5,830 nucleotides of DNA, from NCBI GenBank assembly GCA_024635885.1, contig JAGXIA010000105.1:1-5830 (forward strand). Direction: 5' to 3'. Shown piece by piece: positions 1-4,583 of this stretch. Made by a program: the position numbers and the translations under genes. The stretch comes from Helicobacteraceae bacterium (GTDB taxonomy: Bacteria; Campylobacterota; Campylobacteria; Campylobacterales; Sulfurimonadaceae). The notes under the pieces were generated by a model that worked only from the letters and a program-made list of their open reading frames with translations, did not search any database and was not told where the DNA came from. The first letter of the stretch is position 1. The number at the start of each line of letters is the position of its first letter.

Positions 1-1131
1 AATATTCGACTGATGAGTAATTTAGAAGAACACAATATTCTTGATTTAATGTATCCTCATCCACTTAAACGCATCAAAACAGATACTATTGAGTGTGGAG
101 AAATTGGTATCGTTGTTCTTGGACTTAAAGAGGTTAGCGTAATTAATGTTGGTGACACTATTACCGATGCTAAAAATCCTACGCTCGAGCCTGTAGGTAG
201 ATATGAGCCGGCAAAACCATTTGTTTTTGCAGGTATATACCCGATTGACACAGATGATTTTGAAAATTTACGTGATGCACTCAATAAACTAAGATTAAAT
301 GACAGTTCTCTATCTTATGAACCTGAGACCTCTTTGGCTCTTGGTTTTGGTTTTCGTGTCGGATTTTTAGGAATGCTGCATATGGAAGTTGTCAAAGAGA
401 GACTTGAACGTGAGTTCAACCTTGATTTAATCGCTTCTGCACCCTCAGTTATCTACCAAGTATATTTAAACAATGGGGATAAAATCGATGTCCACAACCC
501 CTCAGAGCTTCCAGAGGTTAATCGTATAGATAGAATTGAAGAGCCTTATGTTAAAGCTACTGTTATTACTCCAGCTGAATATCTTGGTAATATAATAACC
601 CTGCTCATAAATAAGCGTGGCATTCAATCAAAAATGACGTATCTTAATGAAGAGAGAGTTATGCTTGAATATGAAGTGCCAATGAATGAAATAGTGGTTG
701 ATTTTTATGATACTTTAAAATCAATTTCTAAAGGCTATGCTTCATTTGATTATGAACCTCTAGATTTTAGAGTCGGTGACCTTGTCAAACTTGATATTAA
801 AGTAGCTGGAGAAGCTGTTGATGCATTAAGTATTGTTGTTCCTCGTAACCAGGCTCTGTCTCGCGGCCGTATTTTAGTTAAGAATATGAAAGAGATTATA
901 CCTCGTCAACTTTTTGAAGTAGCCGTTCAAGCTTCCTTAGGTTCTCAGGTTATCGCTCGTGAAACCGTAAAGTCTATGGGTAAAAATGTTACTGCCAAGT
1001 GTTATGGTGGAGATATTACACGTAAAAGAAAACTACTAGAAAAACAAAAAGCCGGTAAAAAGAGAATGAAGTCTATAGGAAGAGTACAGCTTCCAAGCGA
1101 AGCCTTTATGTCTGTTTTAAAAATGGACTAA
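1..1131 (+). CDS. lepA: Elongation factor 4 (LepA), C-terminal part, truncated by window start
   Basis: LepA/EF4 is a ribosome-associated translational GTPase related to EF-G that acts on stalled or assembling ribosomes in the cytoplasm. The reading frame is open from base 1 (N-I-R-L before the Met at 13), so that Met is internal. The visible 376 residues align from about residue 220 of the roughly 600-residue family, so the GTPase domain with its G1-G5 motifs lies upstream of the window. What is seen: the end of domain II (ECGEIGIVVLGLKE), domain III with ALGFGFRVGFLGMLHMEVVKERLERE, the EF-G domain V-like part (PAEYLGNIITLLINKRG; KSISKGYASFDYEP), and the LepA-specific C-terminal domain ending in the conserved basic stretch KCYGGDITRKRKLLEKQKAG and the KRMKSIG motif. 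That C-terminal domain separates LepA from EF-G and TypA. The next gene starts 1 bp after the stop, indicating cotranscription. The visible part is intact. Confidence 0.97.
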   Translation, partial: NIRLMSNLEEHNILDLMYPHPLKRIKTDTIECGEIGIVVLGLKEVSVINVGDTITDAKNPTLEPVGRYEPAKPFVFAGIYPIDTDDFENLRDALNKLRLNDSSLSYEPETSLALGFGFRVGFLGMLHMEVVKERLEREFNLDLIASAPSVIYQVYLNNGDKIDVHNPSELPEVNRIDRIEEPYVKATVITPAEYLGNIITLLINKRGIQSKMTYLNEERVMLEYEVPMNEIVVDFYDTLKSISKGYASFDYEPLDFRVGDLVKLDIKVAGEAVDALSIVVPRNQALSRGRILVKNMKEIIPRQLFEVAVQASLGSQVIARETVKSMGKNVTAKCYGGDITRKRKLLEKQKAGKKRMKSIGRVQLPSEAFMSVLKMD

Positions 1132-1132
1132 A

Positions 1133-1708
1133 ATGAGATGTCTGCTGTGTGAGAGTTTATCTTTCACACACATATGTCAAGCGTGCCAAGAGACCTTTTT
1201 AAGCCCTTCTATCTACAAACGAAAAATCCTTAACAATATTGAAGTCATCTCTTTTTACAAATACAAAGATATAAAAAATTTACTCCACACTAAACATACT
1301 GATTTAGGTTATTACATCTACGAGATACTCGCACACAACAGTTTCAAAAAATTTGCTTCAGAATTTGAGTTTGCTTATGCCATAACTTCTATAGCTATTG
1401 ATGATAAAAGTGATAGTGGTTATGCACACACAGCTATACTCAACAAATCTCTTAAAAGTAAAAATATAAAACCTCTTTACAATAAATTAAGAGCCAAAAA
1501 TAGCATATCTTATTCTGGCAAAAGCAAAGAGTTTAGACTCTTGAATCCAAGAGAGTTTCAACTAAAAAAGTTCAAGAGCGAAAAGGTGATTTTAGTTGAT
1601 GATATTATCACTACTGGATCAACATTGACACAAGCCATACAAACTATGCAAAGAGACAAAAAAGAGGTCTTATTTTGTCTAACTTTAGCTGATGTTGATG
1701 TCAAATAA
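1133..1708 (+). CDS. ComF-family phosphoribosyltransferase-like protein
   Basis: The 191-residue protein has the ComF architecture. An N-terminal zinc-ribbon knuckle has Cys3, Cys6, Cys15 and Cys18 (CLLC and CQAC). A type I phosphoribosyltransferase fold follows, with SGYAHTAILNKSLKS near residue 95-109 (the family's RGxNQxxxLA region), LRAKNSISYSGKSKEFRLLN at 119-138, and the PRPP-binding loop VILVDDIITTGST at 152-164 with its paired Asp156-Asp157. ComF proteins are associated with DNA uptake in naturally competent bacteria, but homologues (GntX/ComFC) are widespread and their substrate is not settled, so I assign no reaction. The start is fixed by the Cys motif beginning at residue 3. It lies 1 bp after the lepA stop with no clear Shine-Dalgarno sequence, suggesting translational coupling. 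The length is slightly short for the family (about 190-240), with no break visible. Family assignment is firm; a role in competence is only inferred. Confidence 0.9.
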   Translation: MRCLLCESLSFTHICQACQETFLSPSIYKRKILNNIEVISFYKYKDIKNLLHTKHTDLGYYIYEILAHNSFKKFASEFEFAYAITSIAIDDKSDSGYAHTAILNKSLKSKNIKPLYNKLRAKNSISYSGKSKEFRLLNPREFQLKKFKSEKVILVDDIITTGSTLTQAIQTMQRDKKEVLFCLTLADVDVK

Positions 1709-1711
1709 CGA

Positions 1712-3709
1712 TTAAAACAAGCCCTTCAAGAATTTAGTCGCCTCTTTTTTAATAGCGTCACCAGCCTTACTTTTCATGAGTTTTTCTAAATCTACTACTA
1801 CTTTAGGAGATGAAGTGTCACCTTTTAGTGTTACTGTTACCGGAGTTTTATTTGCTACTATAGTTATCGTTGAATCAATCTGTTTAGTTTTAGAGTTTAA
1901 CTTTGTATTCTCAGTTTTTATGGCAGAAGTATTTGATTTTAAATCAAGCGAAGCTAAAATATTTTCTTTATTTATATCTGCACTCACATCACCCTTAAAA
2001 GTTTCCACGTACAAATCAACTCCAGCATACTGTTTAATAAGTGAAAGGACTTGATTTTGAGTAAACTTTCCATCAACTAACTTTCCAAGCACTTTTCCTT
2101 TTTTTGCCAACAAGTTATAGTCTAGTTTTGCATCAAGTGAGGCCTTGAAAATTTCAGGATAAATCAACATATGCAAAGCATCTAGTGTCTTTACAGATTT
2201 TATATCAGCATGAAAGTCATCATTATGAAGTTTAGCATCTATATTTCCGCCTGCAAGCTTGGAATGAATAGTTAGATCTAAATCTTTTGCTTTACTCAAC
2301 TCTCCCTTGACTGCTAAAGAACCTTTCATATGTCGTTCAGTAGCGAAAAACAATTTATCTAAATTAGGAATTACTGCTAAATAATCACTCATTAATGACT
2401 TCTCTTTAATGTTAAATCTAGCCTGTTTAATATCGAAGTTGGCAATAGAAGAATCCAGATTGACTTTTGTATCTACTAAATCTCCATTTAACTTTGTTAG
2501 AGTTGCAAGCTTGAATGCTGTATAAGGCATAGGTGTTTTAAACTCATACGCTTTGGTCATATATACCGAATTTAACAAACCATCTTTTATGTTTGAGACG
2601 ATTATTCCTTTTAAGTTACCACTCGTAGCATTACTTATGTCAGCATCTAAAGTAAGCGTTCCAGTTGCATATGTAGGTTGGTTTATCATATATAAAATGC
2701 GGAGTAGCTTTAAGTTTTTAATATTTAACTTAATTTTTTGCGGAGCAAAATCCTGCAATGTAGCCTTAAATGAAGTATCTGAATAGGCAATATCACTTTT
2801 CCCATCAACTATAAGTTCTTCTTTGATTCCTTTGATATTTCCATTGACTTTTAATGAACCTCTGACATCAGCACCTGTGATAGGTTTTAAAACTGCTAAC
2901 TCCTGGATATCGACACTATACTTAATGTCAGTTTTTAAAGGAGTGGGAATAATCTTACCCGAAGAAGCAATTTTTGCAAGATTGGAGCTAAGAGAATATA
3001 TATAGTCAACATCATCACCTTTTAATATAGCATCAAGGTTCATGCTGAAGTCTGTTTGGGGAATATTAACAGCAAACTCTTCTTTCATTAGTTTTGTGTC
3101 TAACTTGCCTTTGTAAGTCTGAAGTACAATATTTCCATCCAGGGCATGGGGAGTTATATTTTTAAAATTAAGATCAAGATTTATTCCTGCATTAGCATAG
3201 GCTTTTTGTCCACCTATATATAAAAGAGAAGCTAAATCCATATCTTTAACTTTTGCTATTATAGAAGTTGGGTTTAAATCTGTAAGTTCCACATGGTAAG
3301 TCGTATTTCCTTTTGCAACATCACTTTTTCCATCAACTGTAATAAATTCCAGATTGCCTTTAACTGTTCCATCAGTATGTAGCACCCCTTGAATAGGAGC
3401 ATTAATCAGTGGTTTTAAATTTTCAAGTTTATCCATATTTATTCTATAAACAACATCAAATGCTTGAGAGAAAAGAGAATAATTTCCATTTATATAAATT
3501 GTATTATTTTTATTTACTTCTAATACAATTTCAAAACTACTCATGTCTAAAGAGAATGTACTAAGTTTACTTTCTAGTTTTGTAACTTGTATAATCTTTT
3601 TTTCGATGATCGGCTGGACTATACTGTTGCCAACAGATGTAAAAGCCAATACATATACCAATGCGACTATAAATACTATAATACCACCCAACCATGCTAA
3701 ATATTTCAT
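1712..3709 (-). CDS. AsmA-like membrane-anchored periplasmic protein with three internal repeats
   Basis: This 665-residue protein begins with a short cytoplasmic end (MKYLAW) and one hydrophobic segment at about residues 4-24, with no cleavage motif, so it is probably an inner-membrane anchor with the rest in the periplasm. The body is rich in alternating beta-strand patterns and has three degenerate repeats at about 88-208, 264-384 and 443-549. The C-terminus (KTPVTVTLKGDTSSPKVVVD, then a Lys-rich amphipathic helix ending LKGLF) resembles the closing part of AsmA/DUF748-type proteins. That superfamily (AsmA, TamB, YhdP) forms repeating beta-groove structures linked to lipid transport between membranes or to outer-membrane homeostasis; a similar role here is inference. 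The start has a good Shine-Dalgarno sequence (GGAG, 6 nt away). The gene is convergent with the comF-like gene (3 bp between stops) and divergent from grpE, so it is probably monocistronic. Family level is fairly sure, function not. Confidence 0.72.
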   Translation of the reverse strand: MKYLAWLGGIIVFIVALVYVLAFTSVGNSIVQPIIEKKIIQVTKLESKLSTFSLDMSSFEIVLEVNKNNTIYINGNYSLFSQAFDVVYRINMDKLENLKPLINAPIQGVLHTDGTVKGNLEFITVDGKSDVAKGNTTYHVELTDLNPTSIIAKVKDMDLASLLYIGGQKAYANAGINLDLNFKNITPHALDGNIVLQTYKGKLDTKLMKEEFAVNIPQTDFSMNLDAILKGDDVDYIYSLSSNLAKIASSGKIIPTPLKTDIKYSVDIQELAVLKPITGADVRGSLKVNGNIKGIKEELIVDGKSDIAYSDTSFKATLQDFAPQKIKLNIKNLKLLRILYMINQPTYATGTLTLDADISNATSGNLKGIIVSNIKDGLLNSVYMTKAYEFKTPMPYTAFKLATLTKLNGDLVDTKVNLDSSIANFDIKQARFNIKEKSLMSDYLAVIPNLDKLFFATERHMKGSLAVKGELSKAKDLDLTIHSKLAGGNIDAKLHNDDFHADIKSVKTLDALHMLIYPEIFKASLDAKLDYNLLAKKGKVLGKLVDGKFTQNQVLSLIKQYAGVDLYVETFKGDVSADINKENILASLDLKSNTSAIKTENTKLNSKTKQIDSTITIVANKTPVTVTLKGDTSSPKVVVDLEKLMKSKAGDAIKKEATKFLKGLF
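2063..3448 (-). repeat. Three degenerate protein-level repeats within the AsmA-like gene
   Basis: Residues 88-208 (3086-3448), 264-384 (2558-2920) and about 443-549 (2063-2383) are diverged copies of one unit. Copies 1 and 2 align without a shift over key points at an offset of 176 residues: LKP at 98-100 and 274-276, and VDGKSD at 125-130 and 301-306. Both then run through a K-x-[KL] strand, a DLASLLYI or LKLLRILYM segment and a Gly-rich beta section. Copy 3 aligns at an offset of about 179 through MKGSLAVKG (461-469) against RGSLKVNG (283-290), then a TLDALHMLIY segment and LVDGKFTQN. The similarity is in protein, not DNA, so the duplications are old. Confidence 0.7.
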
Positions 3710-3713
3710 ACAT

Positions 3714-3719
3714 TACTCC
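3714..3719 (-). promoter_or_regulatory. Ribosome binding site of the AsmA-like gene
   Basis: On the minus strand the sequence GGAGTA lies just before the start codon at 3709-3707; its GGAG core (3716-3719) is 6 nt from that ATG. A second ATG at 3713-3711 is out of frame and too close to the GGAG, so the in-frame ATG giving MKYLAW is the supported start. Confidence 0.7.
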
Positions 3720-3731
3720 AAATTTTTTATG

Positions 3732-3760
3732 TTTATAATGATACTAAAAGTATCTTTAAA
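3732..3760 (-). promoter_or_regulatory. Possible promoter of the AsmA-like gene
   Basis: Read on the minus strand, TTTAAA (3760-3755, 4/6 match to a -35 box) is followed after 17 nt by TATAAA (3737-3732, 5/6 match to a -10 box), leaving a leader of about 15 nt before the start codon. The region is very AT-rich, so a chance match is quite possible. The 17-nt spacer holds the perfect dyad at 3740-3754. Confidence 0.3.
3740..3754. promoter_or_regulatory. Perfect 15-bp dyad (6-bp arms), operator candidate
   Basis: GATACT-AAA-AGTATC is a perfect inverted repeat with a 3-bp centre. It lies 31 bp upstream of the AsmA-like start codon, inside the spacer of its possible promoter, a place where a bound repressor would block RNA polymerase. 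I do not recognise it as the site of a known regulator. Confidence 0.4.
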
Positions 3761-3766
3761 TATATT

Positions 3767-3790
3767 TTTTTTCCTAAAAATAGGAAGAAA
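3767..3790. promoter_or_regulatory. Inverted repeat with 6-bp perfect core, function unknown
   Basis: TTCCTA-AAAA-TAGGAA (3771-3786) is a perfect inverted repeat. It extends outward through one T-G mismatch to three more T-A pairs (3767-3790). Its centre is about 31 bp from that of the neighbouring dyad, close to three helical turns. It sits between two diverging genes, where no transcript needs to end, so an operator is more likely than a terminator. Confidence 0.35.
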
Positions 3791-3845
3791 TAGTAACTTG
3801 ATACCTACAGACTAAACTATATTTACAAAATCTGCTAAAGTAATA

Positions 3846-3866
3846 CTTGACATTGTTACACTCAAT
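3846..3866. promoter_or_regulatory. HAIR-like operator, candidate HspR binding site
   Basis: CTTGACA-N7-ACTCAAT matches the HAIR consensus CTTGAGT-N7-ACTCAAG at 11 of 14 positions with the exact 7-bp spacing. HspR is a MerR-type heat-shock repressor known to control dnaK-operon and other chaperone genes in Helicobacter pylori and Campylobacter jejuni through HAIR-like sites. Here the site covers the -35 box and most of the spacer of the grpE promoter, as a repressor site should. A caution is that the left half coincides with the consensus -35 TTGACA, so part of the match may have another cause; only TTGA/TCAA is strictly self-complementary. Confidence 0.45.
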
Positions 3867-3875
3867 ATGTATAAT
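3847..3875 (+). promoter_or_regulatory. Consensus housekeeping-sigma promoter of grpE(-dnaK)
   Basis: TTGACA (3847-3852) and TATAAT (3870-3875) are both 6/6 matches to the sigma-70 consensus with the optimal 17-bp spacer. Transcription should start near 3882, giving a leader of about 33 nt before the grpE ATG at 3915. Its position directly ahead of grpE and the absence of another gene between make the assignment strong. Confidence 0.82.
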
Positions 3876-3883
3876 GTGCTTAT

Positions 3884-3901
3884 CTTTTTAAAAAGAAGGA
3901 G
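3884..3901 (+). promoter_or_regulatory. grpE ribosome binding site within a possible fourU-like hairpin
   Basis: AAGGAG (3896-3901) is a strong Shine-Dalgarno sequence 13 nt before the ATG at 3915, a rather long spacing. In RNA, CUUUUU (3884-3889) can pair with it over six positions (C-G, U-A, two U-G wobbles, two U-A) around a 6-nt loop. This is the pairing logic of fourU RNA thermometers, in which UUUU covers AGGA until heat opens it. The stem is weak and the region AT-rich, so the ribosome site is sure and the thermometer only possible. Confidence 0.5.
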
Positions 3902-3914
3902 TCAATTAACAATT

Positions 3915-4469
3915 ATGTCTAAAGAAGAATCAGAATATGAACCTCAAATAAATGAAGAGGAAAATACAGAAATAACTACTGAAGAAGCAGATGCAGAAGC
4001 AGAAGCTGTAGAGAATGAGCTTGACCTTTTACAAGAAGAGCTTGTTGCTCTAAAAGATAAGTATGCACGTGTACATGCAGATTTTGACAACATCAAAAAA
4101 AGACTTGAACGTGAAAAATATACAGCGGTTGAGTACTCAAATGAGAGATTTGCAAAAGATATGATTCCAGTAATGGATTCTCTTCAAGGTGCGATGAACT
4201 CAGCTAATAGTGAAGCAAATAAAGCTGAACTTTTTGATAAGTTAAAAGAAGGTATTGAGTTAACACAAAAACAACTTCTGAGGGCTTTAGAAAAACATGG
4301 TGTAACTATGGTTGCCCATGATGAGCCATTTGATCCAAATATTCACAATGCTATTCAAGCAATTGATAGCGATGAAGTTGAATCTGGACAAATAGTTCAA
4401 ACTTTTCAAACTGGTTATAAATATAAAGAAAGACCACTGCGTGAAGCAATGGTAGTAGTCGCCAACTAA
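3915..4469 (+). CDS. grpE: Nucleotide exchange factor GrpE
   Basis: GrpE is a cytoplasmic homodimer that releases ADP from DnaK, resetting the chaperone cycle. The 184-residue product has a very acidic, disordered-looking N-terminus (residues 4-35, mostly Glu, Asp, Ala and Thr), a long coiled-coil dimerisation helix at about 33-80 (ELDLLQEELVALKDKYARVH, then ADFDNIKKRLEREK), a helical middle (DMIPVMDSLQGAM; ELTQKQLLRALEKHGV) and the C-terminal beta-wing with DEPFDPNIHNAIQ (136-148) and GYKYKERPLREAMVVVAN (167-184), which contacts the DnaK ATPase domain. An in-frame ATG at 3867 would add 16 residues, but it overlaps the -10 box and precedes the expected transcript start, whereas 3915 has a Shine-Dalgarno sequence. 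dnaK follows after 114 bp. Usual length for the family; nothing is broken. Confidence 0.97.
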   Translation: MSKEESEYEPQINEEENTEITTEEADAEAEAVENELDLLQEELVALKDKYARVHADFDNIKKRLEREKYTAVEYSNERFAKDMIPVMDSLQGAMNSANSEANKAELFDKLKEGIELTQKQLLRALEKHGVTMVAHDEPFDPNIHNAIQAIDSDEVESGQIVQTFQTGYKYKERPLREAMVVVAN

Positions 4470-4548
4470 TTAAGTCCGCAAAAGGAAATAATTCCTTTTG
4501 CTTCGCTGGCGCCGCTGAGGCGACTAAAGCTTGACACTGAAGTGTCAG
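4456..4548 (+). other. Structured grpE-dnaK spacer: hairpins and a GC-rich core
   Basis: Several complementary stretches pack into the end of grpE and the spacer. GCAAAAGGAA (4478-4487) and TTCCTTTTGC (4492-4501) form a perfect 10-bp hairpin with an ATAA loop. TAGTCGCC in the last grpE codons (4456-4463) is the exact complement of GGCGACTA (4519-4526) and would enclose it. TGACAC-TGAA-GTGTCA (4532-4547) is a perfect 6-bp hairpin. Bases 4501-4524 are 18/24 G or C in an otherwise AT-rich region and hold an imperfect 9-nt tandem repeat (CGCTGGCGC, CGCTGAGGC). No U-tract follows either hairpin, so these are not typical terminators. Possible roles are RNA processing, partial termination, or a dispersed palindromic repeat. 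Confidence 0.55.
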
Positions 4549-4561
4549 AATAAATTATAAA
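4531..4561 (+). promoter_or_regulatory. Possible secondary promoter for dnaK
   Basis: A perfect -35 box TTGACA (4531-4536) is followed by TTATAA at 18 nt or TATAAA (4556-4561) at 19 nt, giving a start near 4568. The spacing is longer than optimal. The -35 box also forms one arm of the hairpin at 4532-4547, so it may be conserved for RNA structure instead. If real, it would let dnaK be made in excess of grpE. Confidence 0.3.
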
Positions 4562-4570
4562 AATAAAATT

Positions 4571-4575
4571 AAGGA
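4571..4575 (+). promoter_or_regulatory. Ribosome binding site of dnaK
   Basis: AAGGA lies 8 nt before the dnaK ATG at 4584, normal spacing in an A-rich leader. The stretch AAGGAAT (4571-4577) is perfectly complementary to ATTCCTT (4491-4497) in the upstream hairpin. Confidence 0.8.
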
Positions 4576-4583
4576 ATAACAAA

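Noticed and set aside
57..284. A 75-codon minus-strand open frame.
   Set aside because: It is antisense to conserved lepA sequence and has no independent support.
1654..1680. Inverted repeat AGACAAAA/TTTTGTCT as a terminator for the AsmA-like gene.
   Set aside because: It has low GC, an 11-nt loop and no T-run following on the minus strand, and it lies in conserved coding sequence; chance is likely.
1776..3005. Plus-strand open frames at 1776-2054, 2553-2786 and 2823-3005.
   Set aside because: They are antisense to a single continuous 665-codon gene with a good start site and internal homology; none has a ribosome site or a recognisable product.
3543..3815. A 90-codon plus-strand open frame with hydrophobic stretches.
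   Set aside because: Its first part is antisense to the N-terminus and membrane segment of the AsmA-like gene, which explains the hydrophobic composition, and it runs through the regulatory region.
3867..3914. A 16-residue N-terminal extension of GrpE from the in-frame ATG at 3867.
   Set aside because: That ATG overlaps the -10 box and lies upstream of the predicted transcription start, has no Shine-Dalgarno sequence, and the added residues are unlike GrpE. The ATG at 3915 is preferred.
3710..3914. A CIRCE element for HrcA.
   Set aside because: Neither TTAGCACTC nor GAGTGCTAA, nor a close paired match at 9-bp spacing, is present upstream of grpE.
4478..4501. The 10-bp hairpin after grpE as a rho-independent terminator.
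   Set aside because: The stem has only 4 G-C pairs and is followed by a GC-rich stretch, not a U-tract. Termination here would also cut off dnaK.
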